64,000 nt of DNA from NCBI GenBank assembly GCA_947302435.1, contig CAMYVQ010000004.1:27783-91782 (forward strand), in the 5' to 3' direction. Below, piece by piece: positions 44,949 to 54,471 of this stretch. Within the stretch, counting starts at the first letter, position 1, and every line of letters starts with the position of its first letter. Under the pieces are notes generated by a model that had not been told where the DNA came from, searched no databases, and saw nothing but the letters and a program-made list of their open reading frames with translations. The stretch is from an uncultured Prevotella sp. Its GTDB lineage: Bacteria; Bacteroidota; Bacteroidia; Bacteroidales; Bacteroidaceae. Position numbers and translations under genes: made by a program.

Positions 44949-46703
44949 TTACTCTTCACGCGGTTTCAGGATGATGCAGTCAATGCGCATGGTGCGCTGA
45001 TAGGCTCCTGCATTCACTTCGGCATCAGTAACGTAGGTGCTCACCTTCAGTGTCGCCTGAGGATCGCTCTCCGTCACGCCATAGGAACAGACATCGAACT
45101 TGTGTCCGGCTTTCACCAGCAACATATCGACAGAGTCCTTTTGGGTCTCAACGGGAGTATAGAACGTCTCCTTCTTGGCCTTTCCGTCCTTGCCACGATA
45201 GCCCAACTCGAACAAGAGCTTGATGGGAGCACGGTCGATGTCGACGGCGGCCGTATCGCCGGCAAGGCCGGTAGCCGTCCTTACGTAAATGTCGTAGGGG
45301 ACATTCGACATCACTTCGGGAATCCAGAAGATGACCTCATGCTGGGTGTTACCACCGTCGACCAACTGCGTGAACTCCACGAAAGAGTGGCCGGAAATCT
45401 TATTGTAGTAAGGGTTGTCCGAGTCAACCTTCACCGTCGTTGCCAGCACGGTCTCAATGGTATCCTTCTTCACGGTCTTCTTCACAAGCTCCTTGATGGC
45501 CTTCGGGCTTTCAGCCTCCACGATGATGTCGTGCATGAAGGTCTGCTGCGGCTCGAACTTCCAGTTGCTGGTCTTCATCACCTGACCGTTGCTGCACTGC
45601 ACATTGGTGGTGCCGGCCATGATGCCCTGCATAGGCTTCTGATACTGATAGTAGGCCAGCGTGTCGGCTCCCCACTTGTATTCACGCATCTCGTATTCCA
45701 CGGCATTGGTTGACATGGCTGAGTCGGCCAGCATCTTGTCGGTGTTCAGCGTGCGGCTGAAGACGGTACCCTTCATGATGGCCATACGGATATTGGTGTA
45801 GGTCAGCGAATCGACATCGCCCTTGGTGAGGTCCTTTTCAATGGCCTTGTCGTAATTGAAGTAAGGAGTGTACTTCTCGACCAGTGCGTCCCAGACCTCG
45901 TTGGTCGGTGTCACCATCCAGTAGGTACTGTCCTCTGAGTTCAGCTCTGCATCGAGGGCGTCATAGTCGAACAGCGTGTTCTCCTGCACCATCACCGAGT
46001 CGGAATAGACGGTCTCACCGTCGCGGATGCTGTCGGGCACGCTTCGCTCGGCATCGAATTCCAGTCGGTAGTGACGGGAGTTATAGAAGAACTCGCTCAT
46101 GTTCTTCAGGTCGTCGTCCTTCTTCAAGTACTCAAACACGTTCGCATAGTAAGGCACCACCTTGTTCAAGGTGAAGAGCACACCATTACTATAGAGGGCA
46201 TTGCTCGAAGCCAGGTCTATGCCCGAGAACTGTGCATGGTCGAGGGCGTGGTGCTTCCCGTTCATGGTGGTGAGGGTGTCTGTGCGGCCCTCGGCCACCG
46301 AATAGTTATAGAGCGAGATGTGGTTCTTCACGAACTCCTTCACCACGGTATTGTCCTCTTCGCGCACAGAGTTGGCTTTCTCCTGCTGGTAGAGGGCAAT
46401 CATCGACTGGGCTTCTGTCTCGCTGAAAGAGGCATTGGTGGGAGCGAAGACCGTGAACACCTGACTACCCTTGAGCGAACGGTCATAGCCTGTGGCCTCG
46501 ACAACACTGGCAAAATTGCTCAGTTCGGAATTGCCCTTGATGGCTTCCCACAGTGAACCTTGGTTCATGTTCGCGCCTGAAGCCACCCCTTCATAGTGGT
46601 CGTCCCACTTGTCGGAGCATGCCGTGATGACTGCGGCAGTGCCGCAGCCCACGGTAATGGCCATTAGGATTTGTTTTATGCTTTTACTTGTCATATCTTT
46701 CAA
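44949..46703 (-). CDS. Fasciclin (FAS1) domain lipoprotein
   Basis: TACSDKWDDHYEG lipobox; ELSNFASVVEATGYDRSLKGSQVFTVFAPTNASFS. Confidence 0.9.
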   Translation of the reverse strand: MKDMTSKSIKQILMAITVGCGTAAVITACSDKWDDHYEGVASGANMNQGSLWEAIKGNSELSNFASVVEATGYDRSLKGSQVFTVFAPTNASFSETEAQSMIALYQQEKANSVREEDNTVVKEFVKNHISLYNYSVAEGRTDTLTTMNGKHHALDHAQFSGIDLASSNALYSNGVLFTLNKVVPYYANVFEYLKKDDDLKNMSEFFYNSRHYRLEFDAERSVPDSIRDGETVYSDSVMVQENTLFDYDALDAELNSEDSTYWMVTPTNEVWDALVEKYTPYFNYDKAIEKDLTKGDVDSLTYTNIRMAIMKGTVFSRTLNTDKMLADSAMSTNAVEYEMREYKWGADTLAYYQYQKPMQGIMAGTTNVQCSNGQVMKTSNWKFEPQQTFMHDIIVEAESPKAIKELVKKTVKKDTIETVLATTVKVDSDNPYYNKISGHSFVEFTQLVDGGNTQHEVIFWIPEVMSNVPYDIYVRTATGLAGDTAAVDIDRAPIKLLFELGYRGKDGKAKKETFYTPVETQKDSVDMLLVKAGHKFDVCSYGVTESDPQATLKVSTYVTDAEVNAGAYQRTMRIDCIILKPREE

Positions 46704-46753
46704 TGTTGAATGTTGATTGTTGAATTTTCAATTCTCCATTTTCAATTCTCTAT

Positions 46754-48895
46754 TTACAGGTCGTCCTCCATCTGGCCGGCACCGCTGATGTCGTAGACAT
46801 TCTTCGGCACAAGTTCCAGATAGTCGAGCATGAACTCATTGTTGTTACCCTGCTTACCGTCGCTGGCTACGCGAATACGGATGTAATAGGGCTTGCTGCA
46901 ATCCATGTAGTTCTGCGACAGGATTCGGCGATAGGTACGCCAGTTGCCCGTCCAACGGGTCATGTCGTCACCATTGGTGTGGAATGTTCCGTAAGGACCA
47001 CGCACGATACCAAGGTTACGGAAGGCCTTCATGCTCTCGGCCAACTGCTCGTTGTCGCTGCGGATCTTGTTGTAGGCGGTGTTGTTCTGGCCTTCGTCCT
47101 CAGCAGGCATCAGCTCGGTGAGTCCCAGCATTTCGGGGTCGGTGATGAAACGGGTCATATCCATAGGAATGCCCTGCGGAATCATGTGGTTGGGATCGTC
47201 GCCAAAGTAGATCTGGGCCACGCCACGGGTACGGAGGGCACAGAAGCCCAAGCGCACCTGCCACTCGCCACTAAACGGCACGGGCGGCAATCGGAGAATG
47301 AAGTCATAGTCGCCGAAGATGTTGAACTCATCGCCCTCGAACGACCAGAAGTTGATGTGCGGACGACGATAGACGAAGGCGCAGTTGCCTCTCAGCTTGA
47401 TGTGATCCAGATAGCCGTCGGGGAAGTAGTAGTTCTTACCATTCTTAGGACTTGCGGACTCGTCGGCGGTGCCGGATGCGTCGTCAACGGTAGGATTACC
47501 CTTTTGGCGTATATCGTTGGTCATGATTTCAGGGAAGATGGTAGCGAAGTCCATGCGGATTCGCATGTTCTGGATCTTCTCCTGCACGTCCTTGCTGAAG
47601 CAGACGATATCGTCGACGTAGAAGTAGTGGCCGTTCAGGGCATCCTGCTCATACTCAGACTCAACATTCTCGGTAATCAGCTGACCCTTGTTCCAGTCCT
47701 GCTCGTCGGGATATTTGGCATCCACACGACGGTTGATGTAACGCTCACGGGCCTTGCTGCTGCCCACATACTTGGGCACGGTCAGCATCTCGATCTTGGC
47801 CATGGTGTGAGGCAGCATGGTCTCATACCAGTCGATGGGGTTCAGCAAATCCTCGTCGTAGCCCAATGTCTTGCCGTCGAGCTTCTTGCCGGGGAAGTTC
47901 AGAATGAGCGGTGTCAGCTTGTCACTGCCGGGCACATAGCGGGTCAGAATCGTGTACTGAATGAGACGGCGCAGCGGGTTCACGCTGTCGGTGAGATTCT
48001 CATACTTATGGCCCTCCTTGTTCACGTCGGCGGGATAGACGGGGTCGTAAATCTCGCACGCCTTGTCATAGAGCTGGCGCAGCGACTCGATGTTGTACTT
48101 ATCCTTCAGCACGGAGTTCGGCGTGACAAAGAATGTGAAAGCCGTCTTCTTCGTGTCAGGCACCCAGGCAACCTCTTTCCAGAAGTCGGAAGTATAATAG
48201 TACTTCTCATGGGACTTGGGATCCCAAGAGGTGTCTTCGGGGTCGGTATTGGCAATGTCCTCGCCCACGCCCGTAGCCATCAGTGCATCGTAGAACAGGC
48301 TGATACGGTCGTTGTCCTTCAGCACCTCAAGAATACTGCCGCTCGAAGTCTCCAGCACTTGGTTGATGGGCTGCATGATGCCGTTCTCCACTGAGTCGTC
48401 GCGCAGCTCATAATAGATGTGTGCGCCACGGGTGTTGAGGAACACCACGGCATTCTGGTTCTCGTCGAGTCCGGCGATGGTGGGCAGATAGCGGCGCATC
48501 AGGTTGGCATCGTGCAGCTGCGTGCCGTTCATGTCCATCGTGGAATACATATTGTTCACCAAATGCGTACGGGCAATCGTATCACAATCGGCATCGGTCA
48601 GGTCGGCCAGACTTGCCTTGTTGTGTTTCTTCAGATACTCGTCAAAGGCATCGTTGTCTGGCACGAAACAGGTGTAGTGTCCATAGCTGGCAAGCATGTC
48701 CATCAGATTGGCACGCTCCACCACCGTTGCAAAGTCACTGTACTTCGCATTATTCTTCAGATAGTCGCTGGCCATCTCACCGGTGAAGGTGTAGAAGTTT
48801 TCGCTATCCGGCTCGTCGGAGCATGAGGTCAGTCCGCCCCATGCGAGAGCAGTGGTAATAGCAACCAGGGCAAATATATTATTTTTGATTCTCAT
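46754..48895 (-). CDS. Fasciclin (FAS1) domain lipoprotein
   Basis: LTSCSDEPDSENFYT lipobox; YSDFATVVERANLMDMLASYGHYTCFVPDNDAFDEYLKK. Confidence 0.9.
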   Translation of the reverse strand: MRIKNNIFALVAITTALAWGGLTSCSDEPDSENFYTFTGEMASDYLKNNAKYSDFATVVERANLMDMLASYGHYTCFVPDNDAFDEYLKKHNKASLADLTDADCDTIARTHLVNNMYSTMDMNGTQLHDANLMRRYLPTIAGLDENQNAVVFLNTRGAHIYYELRDDSVENGIMQPINQVLETSSGSILEVLKDNDRISLFYDALMATGVGEDIANTDPEDTSWDPKSHEKYYYTSDFWKEVAWVPDTKKTAFTFFVTPNSVLKDKYNIESLRQLYDKACEIYDPVYPADVNKEGHKYENLTDSVNPLRRLIQYTILTRYVPGSDKLTPLILNFPGKKLDGKTLGYDEDLLNPIDWYETMLPHTMAKIEMLTVPKYVGSSKARERYINRRVDAKYPDEQDWNKGQLITENVESEYEQDALNGHYFYVDDIVCFSKDVQEKIQNMRIRMDFATIFPEIMTNDIRQKGNPTVDDASGTADESASPKNGKNYYFPDGYLDHIKLRGNCAFVYRRPHINFWSFEGDEFNIFGDYDFILRLPPVPFSGEWQVRLGFCALRTRGVAQIYFGDDPNHMIPQGIPMDMTRFITDPEMLGLTELMPAEDEGQNNTAYNKIRSDNEQLAESMKAFRNLGIVRGPYGTFHTNGDDMTRWTGNWRTYRRILSQNYMDCSKPYYIRIRVASDGKQGNNNEFMLDYLELVPKNVYDISGAGQMEDDL

Positions 48896-48920
48896 ATTCT
48901 TCTATCTTCTGCGTTCAACA

Positions 48921-51077
48921 TTAATTATTCTGCTCATAGCTTCCGTTCTCACCGCTACCGAAGGCAGGATTCTGCTTCAGGTTCGTGTTCACTTTCAGCT
49001 CGTTGATATTATAGGGCCAGAAGATGCCGTCCATCTTCGACAAGCGCATACGCACGGCTTCTCCTCCACTCGTCATCTTCTTGACGACAGTGGTAGCAAG
49101 TTTCTCGCTGGTACCCTCGCGCCAAGCCTCACGCACCAAGTCGTAGTAGCGCTTTCCCTCGAAGAGCAACTCACGCTGGCGCTCCGACTGTATCAGTTCC
49201 ACCAAGACGGACTTTGAGCGGTAGTTGTCAAGAGCCAATGTGTCGCTGGTCGTGAGCGTACGGGAAAGTATGGCACGCTTGTTCACGGCATTCACCAAGT
49301 CGAATGCTTGCACAATATACGTCTCATTCTGAGCCAGTGCCGTAGCATCCAGTTTCATGCCCTTCATCAGCTTACCGAAGACGATGACTGCATCGCCGGC
49401 CTTGGGGCGCTTGGCACCCGATTTCGCGATAGCCTTGTTGCCAAGACCCATCACCTCGTTGACCAGCAGTGTCTCTGTGCCACTTTCCTGCACCAGAGTG
49501 AAGGTTGCCTTGCCGGTTTCGTCGTCAATGACGATGTCGTCGCCGATCGTACCTTTGATGAAGTAGTACTTCTCCGATGATTTCGAGATTTCCAGTTCCT
49601 CGATCACACGCAAGGCACGCACCACATCGACGGTGTCCTTCTTGTCTTCCAAGCTGGCATCGGCAGAACCCTTTTGTGTGTTCAGTCTCCAGAGATAGCA
49701 TCCCGGGGCGGTCTTCGGCTCAGGAACATCAGTACCTTGCACCATCAGCTGTGTCAGTGCCTCGGCCTTGAGCAGCATGATGTCGGTGAGACGATAGATA
49801 ATCCAATTGCTCTTGTTCAGGCCTTCCGTCCATTTCGTACTATACGTAGCCTTCGGGTCTTCCGAAGTGCTGGTAGCATCGATAGACAGCGACTGATAGA
49901 CGAACTTGGCAATAGCCTCTGAACCTTCGTGGCATGCCTCATAGTAGCGGGCGTCCCGCTTGTTCTCAAACAGCGTGCCGTTGTCGCCCATCACCACGCT
50001 CGAAGGAGCCACATAGCCACGGGCCACATTGCCATGACCATAGAACAGGTTGACAGCCGTATTCGACAAGGTGTTCTTGTTTTCCGTTTCCTTGCCTGAG
50101 AAGGTCAGCTCGAAAATGGCTTCCTGGCTGTTGCCTGTGATGAACAGGCTATTGTAAGCATTGCCAAAACGGTTGCCCGAATACTCGGAGATGAGGGGGT
50201 AGCCGTTGGTACGCTCCGTATCAGTCTGCGTGAGGCCGCTCATGGAACTTCCTGTTTTGCCGCTCTTAGCCTCTTCCTTCTTGGAAGCGATGACGCGGTT
50301 GGCAGCATTGATACAATTCTGGTAGTCCTTGTTCCAGAGATACATGTCGCAAAGGATGGCATCGATGGCATCCTGCGTGATGCGAGCCGTCTGATAGAGC
50401 GGCTGCGTGGAAGGATAACGCTTCACGGCATCGTTGCGCACACTCTCCAAGTCGGCAATCAACATGTTGAGTGCCTCGTTGAACGGTGTGACAGGCAATT
50501 CCATGGCCTGGTCGTCGTCGATGAAAGCCTCAAAGGAAATAGGCACATCACGGAACGTACGGATGAGGTAGAAATAGCAGAGGTCGCGCAGGGCGGACGC
50601 CTCGGCAATCGTGGCACGAAGTTCGCCAGGGGTATAGCCCGGATCCTTCTCGGCCACCTCAGGGGCATACTTGATGATGGTGTTGCAACGGTTAATGACA
50701 TTGTAGAAGCCCTCCCAGTTGGTATAGTCGTTCGAAGCCGTGAGGTTCTCCTTCAACAGGTTGGTGAGGCTGAGATCCTTGTCAGCATTCAGGCCCACAC
50801 TGATGTTGTCGCTGCGGAACTCTCCCCAGATCATCATGCGGCGCACGACATCGTCACTCTGCATTCGCGAGTAGCAGCCCATCATGATTGCCTCTACATC
50901 GGCCTTTTCATTCCAGAACTGATCCAGTGTGATTTCATTCTGGGGTTCAATCTCCAGGAAGTCAGAGCAACCGGAAAAGAGGAAAGTGGAGAGAGGAGAG
51001 AGGAAAGAGATGAGCACCGCTCCCTTCATCTTCTTATATATATATGTTGTTCTCATAACTTTCATTTCAATTTTCAA
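48921..51077 (-). CDS. RagB/SusD family lipoprotein with an inserted OB-fold-like segment
   Basis: SGCSDFLEIEPQNEITLDQFWNEKADVEAIMMGCYSRMQ; ERQRELLFEGKRYYDLVREAWREG. Confidence 0.93.
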   Translation of the reverse strand: MKIEMKVMRTTYIYKKMKGAVLISFLSPLSTFLFSGCSDFLEIEPQNEITLDQFWNEKADVEAIMMGCYSRMQSDDVVRRMMIWGEFRSDNISVGLNADKDLSLTNLLKENLTASNDYTNWEGFYNVINRCNTIIKYAPEVAEKDPGYTPGELRATIAEASALRDLCYFYLIRTFRDVPISFEAFIDDDQAMELPVTPFNEALNMLIADLESVRNDAVKRYPSTQPLYQTARITQDAIDAILCDMYLWNKDYQNCINAANRVIASKKEEAKSGKTGSSMSGLTQTDTERTNGYPLISEYSGNRFGNAYNSLFITGNSQEAIFELTFSGKETENKNTLSNTAVNLFYGHGNVARGYVAPSSVVMGDNGTLFENKRDARYYEACHEGSEAIAKFVYQSLSIDATSTSEDPKATYSTKWTEGLNKSNWIIYRLTDIMLLKAEALTQLMVQGTDVPEPKTAPGCYLWRLNTQKGSADASLEDKKDTVDVVRALRVIEELEISKSSEKYYFIKGTIGDDIVIDDETGKATFTLVQESGTETLLVNEVMGLGNKAIAKSGAKRPKAGDAVIVFGKLMKGMKLDATALAQNETYIVQAFDLVNAVNKRAILSRTLTTSDTLALDNYRSKSVLVELIQSERQRELLFEGKRYYDLVREAWREGTSEKLATTVVKKMTSGGEAVRMRLSKMDGIFWPYNINELKVNTNLKQNPAFGSGENGSYEQNN

Positions 51078-51091
51078 TTTTCAATCTTCAA

Positions 51092-54000
51092 TTAAAAGTC
51101 AACCGTTACACCCAATGTATAAGAACGCGAACGCGGTGTCTGGGCATTGTCCATAGCGGGATCGTAGCCACCCTGCGAGATGTCGGGGTCGACACCCGAA
51201 TACTTCGTGATGACAAACGGGTTGTTCACACTGGCATAGACATTGATACGGTTCAGTCCGATCCACTTCAGATACTTCTTCTTGATGGAGTAGGACAACT
51301 GGGCATAACCCATACGCAGATAAGAGCCATCCTCCACGAAACGGTCGCTGACCAGCGTGTTATACTGTGAGGAAGCACCATACATGGCACGGGGGATCGA
51401 GGTCACGTCGCCATTCTTACGCCAGCGGTAGTTCACGGCCTGGCTCTGGTTGTCGTTGCCGATCATTGCCTCGGAACGAAGGCGTGCCAGATTCAGGATC
51501 TTGTTACCGAAGCGATAGGTGAACTGCGTGTTCAGACGCCAGTCGCCGTAAGTGAAGGTGAAGCCGAAACCACCCGTCAGCTTAGGCAGTGAAGTACCGA
51601 TATAAACGATATCGAGGGCGTTGATCTGTCCGTCGTGGTTGATATCCTCGTAGATGGCATCACCACCATTGAACTGATAGTTCTTACCCGTACCGTCGTT
51701 GGTGTAGTTGTACATCATGCGGAGCGGCTTGCCGTCAGAGCCATAGACAGGCTTGCCCTGTGCATTGAGCACGATAGGAGCGGTCTTGCCGGAAGCCAAG
51801 AACTCGTTCTCCACCCAATTCCTGTACTCTGCCTCAGTGTTAAATTCACGAAGCTTGTTGCCCACATAGTCGTAGGTGTACTGATAGACACCCAATGAAC
51901 GGAAACCGTAGATAGCACCAAGCGGATTCTGCAGCTGTACGCGGCGCAGCCACTCGGCATTGTTATAGGCAAAGGTAGAGTTCAGACCCTTCAGAATGTA
52001 CTCGTCCATCTCCAAGATGGTGTTCTTGTTGTTACCGAAGTTCGCATTCAGGTCGAAGCCGAACTTGCCTGCCTTCACCAGACCGTTGGTGGTGATATGG
52101 AATTCCCAACCCATGTTGCGCATCTTACCCGAGTTGCGGTAAGGCAGCGTAGCGAAACCGGTGTTTGAAGGAATGCGGTAGTTCTCCATCAGCATGTCGG
52201 TAGTGGTCGACGAATAGGCTTCCAACGTCAGGCGTAAACGTTCACCCTCGAAGAAGGCGAGGTCGACACCGGCATTGTAGGACGACACAATCTGCCAGCG
52301 CAGGTCAGTCAGTCGGATGTTGGAAGGAGCCATTGCCGTCTGGTTCAGATAGCTGCTGGTTGTATTATACTTGGAAGTATAGAGATAGTCAGAACGCGGC
52401 TGGTTACCCACACGACCCCAGCTGGGACGAATGGCCAGCATCGAGAGCACGGGCTTCAGTTTTTCCATCCAAGGCTCGTCACTGATGATCCACTTCAGAG
52501 AGACCGAGGGGAAGTAGCCCCAGCGGTTGTTGGGACCGAACTTCGTCGTGCCGTCGGCACGTACCGTGAAGTCGAACACATAACGCTCCTTGTAAGCGTA
52601 GTGGGCCGACAGCGTGTAGTACATGGAACGCCACTCATTGAACCACGACGACAAACCAGTGATGACACCGCCGGCATCGGGGCTTTCGACACCGCCCGAA
52701 GGCAGGCCGCTACCGCTGGCCGACTGTCCGGTGCTGGAACCTGATGTCAGCTCGAAGCGGCCCATGAACATGGCGCTATGGTCTTTATTGGTAAAGGCGG
52801 GAACGAGGGTCAGGGTCTGCTTGGTGTTGATCGACACGCTCTTTGAAGAACCCGAATAGCTGGTGTTCACACCGTCCTGCCAACCCACGCTGCGCAGTTC
52901 CTGCGGATAGAACGAGTCGTCGTACTGATTGAAGACGTTCATATAGACCGATCCGCGCCAGTTCAACTGCAGGTGATCCTCGTCGGTGCCTAAGAGGTGA
53001 TAGTTGATGATCAGCTCAGGCGACATGTCGTAGGTGCGGCGCTGGTTCTTGGCCAGATTAGCCGAAGCCACGGGGTTCACATAACCTTTCTGGTTGTCCT
53101 TGGCACCAGCCTTCGACTCGTTGAACACGGCACTGCCCGACTGTAGCATGGTATAGTAGCGGTCGGTATTGGCACCCGTCACGGGATCCTGCTCGTAGAT
53201 GCTCATGTTCGGCATCTTGCGCATAGCCAGATCCAGCAGACCGTCGCTGTTCATGTCGTTCTTGGTGTAGGTCAGCGAGAAGTTGGTGCTCACACGGATG
53301 CGCTCACTGATGTTATAGTCAAGGGCTACACGGGTAGAGAAGCGGTTCAGCTTCTGCTTGATAATCGTACCTGTCTCATGGTCGAAACCGCCACCGATAC
53401 GGAACGAGGCTTTCTCGCCACCACCCGAGATGCTGACGTAGTGGTTCTGGCGGAGACCCCACTGTGTGACGGCATCGCGCCAGTCGGTGTTGTTGTTATA
53501 CTGCTGATACTCCGAGAAAGTCGGGTCGTACATCAGTTCGGGGATGTTGGCGGCCTCACTGCTCTGCTGCGGGTTAAAGTAGCTCTCCTTGAGCAGCATG
53601 GTGTAGTCGTCACCGCTCAACAGGTCGTAACCCTTCGGCTGATAGGTGCCGGTGAGCTTCAGCGAGTAGGTGAGTTTCGGTTTGCCTCGTACACCACGCT
53701 TAGTGGTCAGCTCGATGACACCGTTACCACCCTGCGAACCATAGACGGCCGTAGCGGCAGCATCTTTCAGCACGCGGATGTCCGAGATGTCCTCCGGGTT
53801 GATGTTCAGCAGTTCGGCGAACTTCTCCTGGTTGGCCGAGGCCATGTCGAAGTTGTCGAGGTTCACTTCACGGATATTGCCGTCGATCACAATCAGCGGG
53901 TTGGCATCGGTGAGCGAGGAGAGCGAGGACACACCACGCAGACGCATGGTAGAACCCGAACCCAGGTCACCAGAATTACCGATAATATCCAGACCGGCGA

Positions 54001-54463
54001 TACGTCCCTGCAGGGCCTCGTCGACCGAGGTGATGCCCAGACCTTCAAACTCCTTCATCGAGATGGTCTGTGAGGCGTATGATATTTCGCGTTCGGGAAT
54101 GGGCAGACCGTTACCCTGTGCGCGCTTCTTCGACTTGATGACGACTTCCTTCAGCTGTGTGGCCGACTCCATCTTCAAGTTATAGGTAGACTTGTTGATG
54201 GGCAGCGTGATGGTCTTCAGCCCCACATAGCTGAAACGGATCTTGTCTTTGTCGTTACGGATCTTCATGGTGAAGTTACCGTCCAAATCGGTGATGGCCG
54301 ACTCAATGATACGGCCCGTAGCATCGATCTCACACACGGTGGCACCCATCAGCGGACCCATATCGTCGCTCAGCGTACCATGAACCGTGGTTATCGTCTG
54401 TGCGCTGGCAGTCACCGAAGCGAGCAGGACCAGCGTCATGATAATGGCTTTTAGCTTTCTCAT
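51092..54463 (-). CDS. SusC/RagA family TonB-linked outer membrane protein
   Basis: VHGTLSDDMGPLMGATV...; SVDEALQGRIAGLDIIGNSGDLGSGSTMRLRG; PLIVIDGNIR. Confidence 0.95.
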   Translation of the reverse strand: MRKLKAIIMTLVLLASVTASAQTITTVHGTLSDDMGPLMGATVCEIDATGRIIESAITDLDGNFTMKIRNDKDKIRFSYVGLKTITLPINKSTYNLKMESATQLKEVVIKSKKRAQGNGLPIPEREISYASQTISMKEFEGLGITSVDEALQGRIAGLDIIGNSGDLGSGSTMRLRGVSSLSSLTDANPLIVIDGNIREVNLDNFDMASANQEKFAELLNINPEDISDIRVLKDAAATAVYGSQGGNGVIELTTKRGVRGKPKLTYSLKLTGTYQPKGYDLLSGDDYTMLLKESYFNPQQSSEAANIPELMYDPTFSEYQQYNNNTDWRDAVTQWGLRQNHYVSISGGGEKASFRIGGGFDHETGTIIKQKLNRFSTRVALDYNISERIRVSTNFSLTYTKNDMNSDGLLDLAMRKMPNMSIYEQDPVTGANTDRYYTMLQSGSAVFNESKAGAKDNQKGYVNPVASANLAKNQRRTYDMSPELIINYHLLGTDEDHLQLNWRGSVYMNVFNQYDDSFYPQELRSVGWQDGVNTSYSGSSKSVSINTKQTLTLVPAFTNKDHSAMFMGRFELTSGSSTGQSASGSGLPSGGVESPDAGGVITGLSSWFNEWRSMYYTLSAHYAYKERYVFDFTVRADGTTKFGPNNRWGYFPSVSLKWIISDEPWMEKLKPVLSMLAIRPSWGRVGNQPRSDYLYTSKYNTTSSYLNQTAMAPSNIRLTDLRWQIVSSYNAGVDLAFFEGERLRLTLEAYSSTTTDMLMENYRIPSNTGFATLPYRNSGKMRNMGWEFHITTNGLVKAGKFGFDLNANFGNNKNTILEMDEYILKGLNSTFAYNNAEWLRRVQLQNPLGAIYGFRSLGVYQYTYDYVGNKLREFNTEAEYRNWVENEFLASGKTAPIVLNAQGKPVYGSDGKPLRMMYNYTNDGTGKNYQFNGGDAIYEDINHDGQINALDIVYIGTSLPKLTGGFGFTFTYGDWRLNTQFTYRFGNKILNLARLRSEAMIGNDNQSQAVNYRWRKNGDVTSIPRAMYGASSQYNTLVSDRFVEDGSYLRMGYAQLSYSIKKKYLKWIGLNRINVYASVNNPFVITKYSGVDPDISQGGYDPAMDNAQTPRSRSYTLGVTVDF

Positions 54464-54471
54464 ATTCTCAG

